A stretch of 18,466 nt of DNA from an uncultured Opitutales bacterium (GCA_937920335.1 CALGUT010000491.1:1-18466); one strand, 5' to 3'; counted from the stretch's first letter, positions 1 through 8,392 are shown. Notes: generated from the sequence alone by a model not told the origin. Numbers and translations: made by a program.

Positions 1-3000
1 CGTCGCTTTGATCCTCAAACCGCTTGGCGTAGGTTTCTACTTCGAATCCGGCAGTGGTAGCAAAAGCGCCTATGAAGTCTGCTTTGCCGCTCGACTTGGG
101 TGCGATAAAATCTGCGAGGCAAAAATAGGTGTCTCCTTTTTCCTTCTTCTTTTGTTGTCGATTGAAATGAAGGGTTTGCAGCACTTCCGTACGCGAATCA
201 TCCGTGTAGATCTCGACGTCGTCGCCTACTGAGTTCGCAGGGAACAGGCCATAAACGGTCCGACAATGGAACGCTTTATCAGCTATGATCTGCTCCAGTA
301 TTTTCTGGGCGTCGTTGAAAAGGTTCGTTGCTTCCTCTCCATACTTTTTGTGAGTAAGGATTTTTGGATAAACGCCTTTCAACTCCCAGGACCAGAAGAA
401 GGGAGACCAATCAAAGTAGGGGACTATGTCTTCAAGCTGAACCGTCGCTTGATTTCGAATTCCCGTAAATGAAGGGGTTGGAATGTCGACGGTATCCCAA
501 TCGGTTTGGAGCGCTTTCTTGCGGGTTTCGTCGAGGCTCAAATATTCGGTAGTTGAGGCTCTTTTGAGGAATTGTTCACGGACCTTTTCCTGATCTTCTT
601 TTAGGTCATTCACATAAGCTTCTGAGCGGTCCTGGCTAAGCAACTCATTGCACGCTTCTACTACCAGAGATGCATCAAGCACATGATGGACCGCGCCTGA
701 GTAGGCTGGGGCAATTTTAATAGCTGTGTGAGCTTTGCTGGTTGTAGCGCCTCCGATGAGTAGGGGAAGGTTTAGTCCTAGTCGTTCCATCTCAGCCGCA
801 TTGTGAATCATCTCATCGAGTGACGGGGTGATCAAACCACTCATACCGACCAGGTTGGCTCCCACCTCAGCCGCTTTTTTCAAGATAGCGTCGCAGGATA
901 CCATGACGCCGAGATCGATCACTTCGTAGTTATTGCAAGCAAGTACCACCGATACGATATTCTTACCGATGTCGTGGACATCACCTTTCACGGTCGCGAG
1001 AACCATCTTACCCTGAGCCTGCGTTTCCATTCCAGATTCTTTCTCCGCTTCCATGAATGGGAGTAAATGAGCCACGGCCGCTTTCATCACGCGGGCGCTT
1101 TTCACCACTTGTGGTAGGAACATTTTTCCGGAGCCAAAGAGTTCTCCGACAACTTTCATTCCGTCCATGAGCGGACCTTCGATTACGTGCAGGGGGCGGT
1201 CATACTTGAGCCGAGCCTCTTCGGTGTCCAAAATGATGAATTCCGTGATCCCTTTTACCAGAGCGTGGGAAAGTCGCTCTTCCACGGTCCCACTTCTCCA
1301 TTCGAGGACTTCGACCGTCTTTTCCTTACCTTGGCCTTTAACCTGTTCTGCGTAGTCGACCAATCGTTCCGTTGCGTCGTCTCGTCGGTTGAGAATCACA
1401 TCCTCAACGTGCTCCAGAAGTTCTTTTTCGATGTCTTCGTAGACGGCCAGCATTCCGGCGTTTACAATTCCCATGTCCAGACCTGCCTTGATCCCGTGGT
1501 AAAGGAATACGGCGTGCATGGCCTCGCGAACTACGTTGTTTCCTCGGAACGAAAATGAAACGTTACTGATCCCTCCACTGACTCGAGCGCCCGGACAAAC
1601 TTCTTTGATTTCCCGCGTCGCGTCGATAAAATCAATGCCGTATGTATTGTGCTCCTCGATACCGGTGGCAACCGTGAGAACGTTGGGATCGAAAATAATA
1701 TCTTGAGGATCAAAGTCGAGATTCTCTAGCAGAAGGTCGTAGGCTCGTTTGCAGATACGCACTTTGTCTTCTCGTGTGGCAGCCTGGCCCTCTTCATCGA
1801 AAGCCATGACAATTGCGGCCGCTCCATAACGCTGAATTGCCGCTGCATATTCGAGGAATTTGGCTTCTCCTTCTTTCAGGCTAATCGAGTTAACGACTCC
1901 TTTCCCCTGAACGCATCGTAACCCGGTCTCGATGACCGACCATTTGGAGCTATCAATCATGATCGGCACTCTAACGATATCTGGTTCCGCTGCTATAAGA
2001 TTGAGGAAACGTTCCATGCAGGTTTCACTGTCGAGCAGTCCTTCATCGAAATTGACATCGATCATGTTCGCACCGTTTTCGACCTGCTGTCTTGCGATAT
2101 CCAACGCCTTTTCGAAGTCCCCTTCCTTGATTAGTTTCCTAAATCGAGGCGATCCCATCACGTTCGTTCTTTCACCGACCATAATAAATGGGGCGTTGGG
2201 TCCTTCGATATTCTGAGCCTCCAGGCCGCTCAGTCGAAGAGCAGGAGTTACATTAGTTGGTTTACGCGGTGAAAATTTGGATACGCGTTCAACGATAGCC
2301 GCGATATGCTCCGGAGTGGTTCCGCAACATCCTCCCACTATATTCATGAATCCTGCGGTGGCAAAGTCCTCCAATGAACCGGATGTAATAGCGGGAGTTT
2401 CGTCGTAACCCGTTTCGCTGAGGGGATTGGGGAGACCTGCGTTTGGGTAACAGCTCGTATAGCAATCGGCGATATTCGACAGGTCTTCCATGTAGGGTCG
2501 CATTTCCTTGGCTCCAAGAGCGCAATTGATGCCGACACTTATAGGATCAGCATGACGGACCGAATTCCAAAAGGCTTCAACAGTTTGTCCCGATAGTGTG
2601 CGCCCGGAGGCATCTGTAATCGTGAAGCTGATCATAACCGGAATCTTTTCCGGCAATTCCTGTTGCAGTCGATCAATCGCGAAAAGCGCCGCTTTAATAT
2701 TCAGGGTATCAAATGTGGTTTCGGGCAGCAGCAGGTCGGCTCCTCCGTCTATAAGGCCCTTGGCGGCTTCGTAGTAAGCCGCAACCAACTCCTCAAATGT
2801 GACCGCTCTGTGCCCGGGATCATTTACATCGGGAGACATCGAGGCCGTTCGGTTGGTCGGTCCGATGCCACCTGCTACGAAGCAGATTCGGCCAGGATGT
2901 GCATCCATCACCTCTTGAGCCGCCTTTTTAGCAAGTTCTGCTGAGACCTTGTTGAGTTCGTAGGCTATACTTTCCAGTCCGTAGTCGGCTTGGGCGATGG

Positions 3001-3292
3001 TAGTCGCGCTGAAGGTGTTCGTCTCGATGATATCGGAACCTGCCTCCAGATATTGACGATGAATGTCCGTAATTATATCAGGCTGCGTAAGACTCAATAG
3101 GTCGTTGTTTCCTTTGAGATCTGAAGGATGATCTTTGAATCGATCGCCCCGAAAGGAAGATTCATCTAGCTTGTGGCGCTGAATCATGGTTCCCATGGCG
3201 CCGTCTAGAAAAACGATGCGATCAGCTAGCAAGGCTCGCAGTTGATGGGCGCGTTGCGTTTCAGTTTTTTTGGCTGTAAGGGATGCAGGCAT
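1..3292 (-). CDS. metH: Cobalamin-dependent methionine synthase (5' 1097 codons; 3' end beyond window)
   Basis: Transfers a methyl group from 5-methyltetrahydrofolate through cob(I)alamin to homocysteine, giving methionine in the cytosol. All four modules are visible in one uninterrupted frame. The homocysteine domain spans about 1-340, with zinc ligands C257 (in SINCALG) and C322/C323 (GGCCGTTP). The pterin domain spans about 360-620 (VGERTNV near 370). The cap and B12 domain spans about 650-900, with the cobalamin-ligating His773 in GDVHDIGKN. The start of the AdoMet reactivation domain follows, with ADFIAPK near residue 1060 and FIGAFATTAG just before the edge. E. coli MetH is 1227 residues, so roughly 100 or more residues are missing off the left edge. 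The ATG at 3292 is chosen because it gives a normal N-terminus leading into FLDGAMGTMIQ; no clear Shine-Dalgarno precedes it. The gene is likely controlled by the palindrome just upstream. The family call is near certain. Confidence 0.97.
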   Translation of the reverse strand, partial: MPASLTAKKTETQRAHQLRALLADRIVFLDGAMGTMIQRHKLDESSFRGDRFKDHPSDLKGNNDLLSLTQPDIITDIHRQYLEAGSDIIETNTFSATTIAQADYGLESIAYELNKVSAELAKKAAQEVMDAHPGRICFVAGGIGPTNRTASMSPDVNDPGHRAVTFEELVAAYYEAAKGLIDGGADLLLPETTFDTLNIKAALFAIDRLQQELPEKIPVMISFTITDASGRTLSGQTVEAFWNSVRHADPISVGINCALGAKEMRPYMEDLSNIADCYTSCYPNAGLPNPLSETGYDETPAITSGSLEDFATAGFMNIVGGCCGTTPEHIAAIVERVSKFSPRKPTNVTPALRLSGLEAQNIEGPNAPFIMVGERTNVMGSPRFRKLIKEGDFEKALDIARQQVENGANMIDVNFDEGLLDSETCMERFLNLIAAEPDIVRVPIMIDSSKWSVIETGLRCVQGKGVVNSISLKEGEAKFLEYAAAIQRYGAAAIVMAFDEEGQAATREDKVRICKRAYDLLLENLDFDPQDIIFDPNVLTVATGIEEHNTYGIDFIDATREIKEVCPGARVSGGISNVSFSFRGNNVVREAMHAVFLYHGIKAGLDMGIVNAGMLAVYEDIEKELLEHVEDVILNRRDDATERLVDYAEQVKGQGKEKTVEVLEWRSGTVEERLSHALVKGITEFIILDTEEARLKYDRPLHVIEGPLMDGMKVVGELFGSGKMFLPQVVKSARVMKAAVAHLLPFMEAEKESGMETQAQGKMVLATVKGDVHDIGKNIVSVVLACNNYEVIDLGVMVSCDAILKKAAEVGANLVGMSGLITPSLDEMIHNAAEMERLGLNLPLLIGGATTSKAHTAIKIAPAYSGAVHHVLDASLVVEACNELLSQDRSEAYVNDLKEDQEKVREQFLKRASTTEYLSLDETRKKALQTDWDTVDIPTPSFTGIRNQATVQLEDIVPYFDWSPFFWSWELKGVYPKILTHKKYGEEATNLFNDAQKILEQIIADKAFHCRTVYGLFPANSVGDDVEIYTDDSRTEVLQTLHFNRQQKKKEKGDTYFCLADFIAPKSSGKADFIGAFATTAGFEVETYAKRFEDQSD

Positions 3293-3313
3293 GAGATGGG
3301 CTTAAATCAATAA

Positions 3314-3343
3314 CATATCATCATATCCTGATATTTTGATATG
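3314..3343. promoter_or_regulatory. 30-bp palindrome upstream of metH (candidate operator)
   Basis: Outer arms CATATCA (3314-3320) and TGATATG (3337-3343) are perfect inverted repeats. Inside them, ATATC (3323-3327) and GATAT (3330-3334) form a second perfect pair around a 2-base centre. ATAT recurs every 8 bases four times. The site ends 21 bases upstream of the metH ATG, where a bound repressor would block transcription. A dyad of this type fits a winged-helix dimer or tetramer. ArsR-family SAH-responsive repressors (SahR) control methionine-cycle genes in other bacteria and bind AT-rich dyads, but assigning this site to one is inference. No SAM or cobalamin riboswitch was recognised in the 5' region. 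Confidence 0.55.
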
Positions 3344-3515
3344 TAAAGAAGGATTCGCTTGGCTAACTGGGAAGTTTGATGGTGTTTCAAATAAAAGGAG
3401 GCTTACTACAATGAGGCCAATCGATGGGTTCAGGCCTTCTTTCTCTCTACCTCAGATATTCTAATAGTTTTTAAATTTCGTTGATGGTCTGGGCCGCTCC
3501 AAGCAGTTTAGCAGC

Positions 3516-4052
3516 ATGACTCATCAAGAACGACTTTCCAAGTTTCTAGGTAGAACTCCTCAGGTGGATCCAACCGCGTGGGTGGCAAAATCGGCCGAAG
3601 TCATGGGTGATGTTCGAATCGGACCCCTTGCGACGATATTGTATCAGGTAGTTCTTCGCGGCGATATTGAGAAAATTATCATAGGGGAGGGCTCGAATAT
3701 TCAAGATGGGACCATCGTTCATCTTGCTGACGATATACCAGTCATCATTGGTGACTATGTTACCGTCGGCCACAAGGCGATGATCCATGCCTGTACAATA
3801 GAGGATGAATGCCTCATTGGCATGAGTTCAACGATTCTGGACGGTGCTGTGATTGGGCGACGTTCGATAGTCGCGGCTGGAGCTGTCGTTCCTCCGGGTA
3901 TGATCGTGCCACCGGGCTCGATGGTCATGGGTGTCCCCGGGAAAATTAAGCCACTATCTGAGGAGCGCCAAACTGGGCTGCGATTTTGGGCTGAGAAGTA
4001 TGTCGAAGTTGCTGTCGAACACCGTAAGCGCTTTGGCGAAAAGACCTTTTAG
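3516..4052 (+). CDS. Gamma-carbonic anhydrase family protein (left-handed beta-helix hexapeptide repeat)
   Basis: A 178-residue protein of the YrdA/PaaY/CaiE-like gamma-carbonic anhydrase family, a trimeric left-handed beta-helix. Hexapeptide-type turns run from about residue 17 (VDPTAWVAKSAEVMGDVRIG) to about 143. The three zinc ligands of the family are present: His69 (in GTIVHLAD) and His86 and His91 (in VGHKAMIHAC). VVLRGD at 45-50 is the usual inter-subunit contact motif. Beyond the metal site the substrate cannot be told: members range from true CO2 hydration to thioesterase activity or unknown roles. Its stop codon overlaps the stop of the convergent peptide deformylase gene. The intergenic region between metH and this gene is about 220 bases and holds, besides the palindrome, nothing I recognise. 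The ATG has only a weak upstream purine stretch. Confidence 0.9.
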   Translation: MTHQERLSKFLGRTPQVDPTAWVAKSAEVMGDVRIGPLATILYQVVLRGDIEKIIIGEGSNIQDGTIVHLADDIPVIIGDYVTVGHKAMIHACTIEDECLIGMSSTILDGAVIGRRSIVAAGAVVPPGMIVPPGSMVMGVPGKIKPLSEERQTGLRFWAEKYVEVAVEHRKRFGEKTF

Positions 4053-4648
4053 CCGTTCTTCTTTAGAAACTTCTGAGTTTGCTTCTTGAGCTTTTTGATA
4101 CGCGATTCGACGCCTTTCAGGCTTTCTTCATCCATCCGGTCTATAAAGAGCACTCCATTCAGATGATCGACCTCGTGTTGAACGCAGCGGCCTAGCAGTC
4201 CGTTACATTCCATCACATGGGAATCGCCTTGATGATCTTTAAAGCTGACTCGAATCTTATCAGGTCTTCGAACGTTGCCATTGATGCCTGGGAACGAGAG
4301 GCAGCCTTCCTCGTAAACGGTTTCTAAGCTCGGTAGGACTTCAATCTTCGGATTGATCAAGGCCATGGGCATGATCAATTCAGCGGGAGGGGATTTACCA
4401 TCAAGCGTAAACTGAAAGTCGCTATCACGGCTTTGTGGAACATCAATGACGCAGAGTTGTAGAGCCTTCCCGATCTGCTGTGCAGCCAAACCAATTCCTT
4501 CGCTGTCGTACATGGCGTCAACCATATCGTCGCACAGCTCTGCGAGTGTGTCATCGAAGACTTCTATCTCTTCACCGGGTTCTCTCAGGATCGGCTCGTT
4601 ATATTGGGTTACGCGCAATGACATGATCTTGATAATCTTAGGTATCAT
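4049..4648 (-). CDS. def: Peptide deformylase
   Basis: Removes the formyl group from the N-terminal methionine of new proteins; a cytosolic iron-dependent metalloprotease-fold enzyme. All three family motifs are present: GIGLAAQQ (51-58), EEGCLS with metal ligand Cys116, and QHEVDH with metal ligands His158 and His162 and catalytic Glu159. The 199-residue length is slightly above the usual 165-190, owing to an eight-residue extension and a lysine-rich tail (KKLKKQTQKFLKKNG). The ATG at 4648 has an AGGA five bases upstream. The family more often begins at the second Met (MSLRVTQYNEPIL, ATG at 4624), so the shorter start remains possible. No fmt gene is adjacent. It is divergent from the membrane-protein operon starting at 4795. 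Confidence 0.96.
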   Translation of the reverse strand: MIPKIIKIMSLRVTQYNEPILREPGEEIEVFDDTLAELCDDMVDAMYDSEGIGLAAQQIGKALQLCVIDVPQSRDSDFQFTLDGKSPPAELIMPMALINPKIEVLPSLETVYEEGCLSFPGINGNVRRPDKIRVSFKDHQGDSHVMECNGLLGRCVQHEVDHLNGVLFIDRMDEESLKGVESRIKKLKKQTQKFLKKNG

Positions 4649-4794
4649 TTTTTCCTATCATGTCGAGTCATCAGCTCAACTGACGAAATTCTATGAACAA
4701 CGGGCCCATTACACGGTCCTGATGGGGAGTCCAAATCGCCGATTGAGTTATCGAGGAGTCTTGTTCACAGTTTCCCGAATCCCTTAAACTATCC

Positions 4795-6456
4795 ATGCTT
4801 CGTCCATTCGTTTTCCTGCTTCTTTCCCTCGTATTGGGATTTCTAGGATGGTCGGTTCCTGTTTATTGGCAGCTCATTAACAGCCAGTTGTTGGAGGTAC
4901 TTGGGAAGGAGACCCCTAGCCTGGTGGATTCCGCTGCGAATCAGGTCCAGTTGGATCATCTCGGTGTGGCGTCTATCTTTTTGGATGCCGCTGAGTCTCT
5001 GGAAGTCGGTGACACAGAGTTAGTACGAAACAGTGTGGCAAAGGCGGAAGAGTTGTTTCCAGAATACGCTATTACGGGTGGGCCGGATATTTATTTCGAT
5101 CAGATCCTGCGGATTGATCCTCAGCTACGAGCCTCTACCCGAAGGGAGTTAATACCAAACTTAATTCCTTCCCAAACACGGGCGACCTTATTGTCATTTT
5201 TGGACAATTCGCGTAGCACGTCGGTAAAGGCGGTTGTCGCTACTCGTGAAATGGCAGGGACGAGACAGTTTATGCCCGTTTATTCTGCAGCGGGGCAGCC
5301 ATTGGAAGCGACAATTCTATTAAGTGCCCTCTTGATACAGGGAAACCATTTTTCTCCGAAAGTAGCGGCTGACGTGAGAACACTGGCGGATAATATTTCC
5401 GATGCCTATGCGGTATCCGATCTTGAGAGAATATATTTCGCCTTATTTTCGTTGGGAAAGCGTATGAATTGGAATCAGTTGGTTTCTTTTCTTCCATTTA
5501 TAGAGGATACTGAGCTACTCGAAAAAGTGGCAGCTTATGCTAGAAATAATGACGCGAAGTTCAGTTGGATCTACACGGCGATTGTTGAAATGGAGAGCGC
5601 TGAATCTGTCATCCAGTATTTGGATACGTATAAGGAAGAAGGGTTGGAGGATGTTGGACTCGCTCTCAGTTATGGGCAGGGAGCTCTGGACTACCTTATT
5701 CAGCAAATGCAACAGGTTGAGCGTCCGGCTGCCCGACTTCGCTGGGCTGAAAAGCTTCCGTGGTTATTGAACAATCCTACGATTCTGGTTCCAGCGTCAC
5801 ACAATCCCGCTTCTTTTTTGGTCATCAAGGGGCTGTTGACCGCGTTATCTGCGTTTTGCCTGACTGCCTTTTGGATTCAGGCTTTTCCTTTGTTATTCCA
5901 TACCTTCAAGCGTGAGCGAAAGCCGCCGGTTGTGGTGGATATTCTAAGGACGGTCACTCTAACCTTGATCCTTTCTTTTTTAATTATCCTGATAACGGAA
6001 CCCGGAGTATTCCGGACAAGTCAAACTCCCCAACCCGAGGTTCGACTTGAGTGGGCGTTTCAGGATACCGTAGAATCCCTATTCACTCCAACTGAACGAA
6101 CAGATACCATGGACCAGATCACAATCATCACCATTTCGATCTTCTTCCTCATGCAAATCGCCGTCTATATGGCAGGGCTAATTAAGCTTACCGAAATCCG
6201 AAAGATGGATGGTTCGCCAACCCTAAAATTGGAGCTCATTCAAAACGAGGACCAGCTTTTCGATAGCGGACTCTACTTGGGACTTACGGGGACTGTTCTC
6301 TCATTGATCTTCCTCGCCATCGGTGTGGTTCAAGCCAGTTTGATGGCCGCCTACTCTTCGACCTTGTTCGGCATTATATTTGTGGCGCTGCTCAAGGTGT
6401 TTCACGTACGCCCCTTTCGAAAGAGCCTGCTTATGATCGTGCATAAGGAGTCATGA
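4795..6456 (+). CDS. Polytopic membrane protein with a MotA/TolQ/ExbB-like C-terminal core
   Basis: A 553-residue protein that I do not recognise as a named family. Visible hydrophobic helices are at about 4-26, 340-364, 382-403, 441-464, 491-513 and 515-537. Between the first two lies a mostly helical domain of about 310 residues, predicted periplasmic. The positive-inside rule agrees throughout (FKRERK 371-376, KLTEIRK 464-470 and HVRPFRK 537-543 would be cytoplasmic). The last three helices have the ExbB topology and look like the MotA/TolQ/ExbB pore. LGLTGTVLSLI (495-505) matches the GLLGTV signature of the second helix, and SSTLFGIIFVALL (521-533) matches the T-x-x-G helix that follows. 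The stop overlaps the next ATG by 4 bases, so the pair is probably translationally coupled and forms one complex. The membrane call is firm; the proton-channel homology is an inference from motifs and topology. Confidence 0.72.
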   Translation: MLRPFVFLLLSLVLGFLGWSVPVYWQLINSQLLEVLGKETPSLVDSAANQVQLDHLGVASIFLDAAESLEVGDTELVRNSVAKAEELFPEYAITGGPDIYFDQILRIDPQLRASTRRELIPNLIPSQTRATLLSFLDNSRSTSVKAVVATREMAGTRQFMPVYSAAGQPLEATILLSALLIQGNHFSPKVAADVRTLADNISDAYAVSDLERIYFALFSLGKRMNWNQLVSFLPFIEDTELLEKVAAYARNNDAKFSWIYTAIVEMESAESVIQYLDTYKEEGLEDVGLALSYGQGALDYLIQQMQQVERPAARLRWAEKLPWLLNNPTILVPASHNPASFLVIKGLLTALSAFCLTAFWIQAFPLLFHTFKRERKPPVVVDILRTVTLTLILSFLIILITEPGVFRTSQTPQPEVRLEWAFQDTVESLFTPTERTDTMDQITIITISIFFLMQIAVYMAGLIKLTEIRKMDGSPTLKLELIQNEDQLFDSGLYLGLTGTVLSLIFLAIGVVQASLMAAYSSTLFGIIFVALLKVFHVRPFRKSLLMIVHKES

Positions 6457-7928
6457 ACAAAACATTACTACTAGTCATTTGTGATTTTCTGCTGTTGAGC
6501 CTGTTGGCTCTGGCCCGCTTCGACACGCCCGAAGAAGATCAAGTGGAGCAAGAGGTATTGTCGGAAGATCCTATTCAGGCACAGGAGGATATTATAGAGG
6601 TCCTTAAATTATCACTCGAACTGGAAGAGGAGTCGGCTGAAAATATGGCGGCGTCTCTCCAGACTACGCAGAAAGAGTTAGAAACGACTTCCAGTAACCT
6701 TGAAGAAACGAAGGAGGCGCTTGAGACACGTGACGAGGAATTACAATTAACAAAGGAAGAGCGTGAGACTTTGGCCAAGGCCAAGGCGGAGCTGGAGGCG
6801 AACCTCAAAGAACGGATCGCTGTCATCGAAGAGAAAGAGGCCGATGTAAAACAGCTCAATAACGTGCTTGAAGAAGAACGTCGTGAGGCTGACCGAAAGC
6901 TTCGGCAAATGGAGGATCTCCAGAAAGAGCTTCAGGCGAAACAGGAAGCAATTGCCCAGGCTGAAAAGCGTCAGCAGGAATTGGAAGCCGCCCAGCAATT
7001 GGCTGAACAGAAAGCCCAAGTGCTCGATACCCAGCTGCAATTAGCCGAAGCCGAGAGCCGGTTGGTGAGAGAGAATCTAGAGCAGGTGAAGTCCGAGGTG
7101 ACGATTGTACGCGATGAGAACCAGCGACTTCAGCAGCATGCCTCTCAATTGGCCACGGAGCTCACCGAAGGCGTAAATGCACAGACAGAGCGTTTGACGC
7201 AGATCGCTGAGGAAGTTCGGAGTGCGCAACCACGCAATGCGAACGAGATCTTCTCGGACTTTATTGGGAGCGGAGTGACTATTGATGTCCGTTATCAGAA
7301 ATCAACACGTAGAGGTGGTGATGAGCGGATCGTTTCTGTCACGCCGGTTGTAGTATCCGACGGTCTGGACCTTAAAGCTGTCTTTTCCTGGGATGATCTG
7401 GATTTGTCAGAAAACGACCTTCGAAACACTTCATTGAATCTGAGAGGAGACATACGTCTGGGGCGCCGCACTTATCCCCTGCGAAGATTGGATTTCTTAT
7501 CACTCGACAGCCGAATAATAGTAGTTCCACTGCAACGGGAGTGGTCAGAGTATTTGGATGTTGAGCCATTCTACTTGGCCACGGATCCACTAAAGTTTCC
7601 GGTTGCAGTGCTGGTGGATCCGAAAAACAAGAGTTATGGGGATGCGCCCTTCAAGCTAGATACGAAGACGCCTGAACACTTCCAGATCGATAGTCGTCTC
7701 ATCAACCGGCTCATGGGGGAGTTTTCGCCGCGCAAATCGAGTATGATGTTTAGCAAGAGCGGTGATTTTCTCGGGGTATTGGTCAACAAGGAGTATGCCG
7801 TCCATGTGGATAATTTTGTGCCGGCTGAGACAGTTTTGGTTGGGCAACCTACGACGGTGAAACAGCTTCAACAGGGCTATACCCGGATGATTAATCAAGT
7901 CCGCCGTCTTCCGTCTGATGTCCGGTGA
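6453..7928 (+). CDS. Single-pass coiled-coil membrane protein, MotB/ExbD-like N-terminus
   Basis: A 491-residue protein, unnamed as far as I can tell. The N-terminal helix (3-21) is LLLVICDFLLLSLLALA, with Asp11 near its cytoplasmic end. That is the place of the proton-carrying Asp in MotB, ExbD and ZorB. Residues 45-258 form a very long Glu/Lys/Gln-rich heptad region, predicted coiled coil in the periplasm. Residues 265-491 form a globular mixed domain of unknown fold (IGSGVTIDVRY, then SRIIVVPL, then SGDFLGVLVNKE). No OmpA-type peptidoglycan-binding motif was seen, unlike MotB. The start overlaps the preceding stop as ATGA, with AAGGAG two bases before the ATG. No stem-loop terminator was seen after it. 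The partnership with the preceding protein is strongly suggested by the overlap; the function is unknown. Confidence 0.72.
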   Translation: MNKTLLLVICDFLLLSLLALARFDTPEEDQVEQEVLSEDPIQAQEDIIEVLKLSLELEEESAENMAASLQTTQKELETTSSNLEETKEALETRDEELQLTKEERETLAKAKAELEANLKERIAVIEEKEADVKQLNNVLEEERREADRKLRQMEDLQKELQAKQEAIAQAEKRQQELEAAQQLAEQKAQVLDTQLQLAEAESRLVRENLEQVKSEVTIVRDENQRLQQHASQLATELTEGVNAQTERLTQIAEEVRSAQPRNANEIFSDFIGSGVTIDVRYQKSTRRGGDERIVSVTPVVVSDGLDLKAVFSWDDLDLSENDLRNTSLNLRGDIRLGRRTYPLRRLDFLSLDSRIIVVPLQREWSEYLDVEPFYLATDPLKFPVAVLVDPKNKSYGDAPFKLDTKTPEHFQIDSRLINRLMGEFSPRKSSMMFSKSGDFLGVLVNKEYAVHVDNFVPAETVLVGQPTTVKQLQQGYTRMINQVRRLPSDVR

Positions 7929-8019
7929 GCTCTTTATTTGGTTCTTGTCTTGAAATACGGGGCTTTTTAGATCCTCTTCCCAATAGTAAATACCTGAAAT
8001 TCCAACCCAGAGAACGATT

Positions 8020-8367
8020 ATGAATATTAAAGCTTATTTAAAACCACAGTGTGGATGGAGCATGGGAGTGCGCGCAATCATGCAGAAGCACAGCCTAGAA
8101 TACGAAGATATTGATATCATCAACTCAGCTGAAAATTACGCTGAAATGGTACGTAAGTCGGGTCAGCCACTCTCTCCTTGCGTGGAGATCGATGGCATTA
8201 TGCTCGCTGACGTAAGCGGTGAAGAAGTTGAAGCTTACATGGTTTCCAACAAGTTGGTGGGTCAAAACGACGCCGATGTAGCTGTTCCGACTGACCGCGG
8301 CTGTTCTGACGAAGAGCACGAGAAAATGCGTGAGGAGCAAACATCCAAGCCGATTCGCTTCTTCTAG
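8020..8367 (+). CDS. Glutaredoxin-like protein, monothiol type, with a C-terminal extension
   Basis: A 115-residue thioredoxin-fold protein. Strand MNIKAYLKP leads to the active site CGWS (C11), close to the CGFS of monothiol glutaredoxins; the second active-site Cys of dithiol types is absent. The cis-Pro region reads QPLSPCVEIDG, so a Cys (C54) follows the proline where family members usually carry a different residue. EVEAY resembles the end of the fold. After about residue 80 comes a tail, PTDRGCSDEEHEKMREEQ..IRFF, with a third Cys (C95). The likely role is glutathione-dependent thiol exchange or iron-sulphur handling; the sequence does not say which. It has its own gap of about 90 bases upstream, with no clear promoter, and ends at a strong terminator. 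Confidence 0.85.
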   Translation: MNIKAYLKPQCGWSMGVRAIMQKHSLEYEDIDIINSAENYAEMVRKSGQPLSPCVEIDGIMLADVSGEEVEAYMVSNKLVGQNDADVAVPTDRGCSDEEHEKMREEQTSKPIRFF

Positions 8368-8392
8368 GCGATTAACGTTACTTTACTTTTCT

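Noticed and set aside
1187..2944. Several open frames of 90-120 codons on the plus strand
   Set aside because: All are antisense to metH, whose protein reads through without a break with every domain motif present.
3293..3515. Cobalamin or SAM riboswitch before metH
   Set aside because: The leader between the palindrome and the ATG is about 21 bases, and no B12-box or SAM-type conserved core was seen in the upstream region on the metH strand.
4761..4790. Promoter-like TTGTTC, 18-base spacer, TAAACT before the membrane operon
   Set aside because: It would start transcription at or just after the ATG at 4795, so it cannot serve this gene unless the true start is further downstream; the match is also weak.
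4795..7928. Zorya anti-phage system (ZorAB)
   Set aside because: The membrane pair recalls ZorAB, but the long coil is on the partner subunit rather than on the channel subunit, no ZorC, ZorD or ZorE-like gene is nearby, and the neighbours are housekeeping genes.
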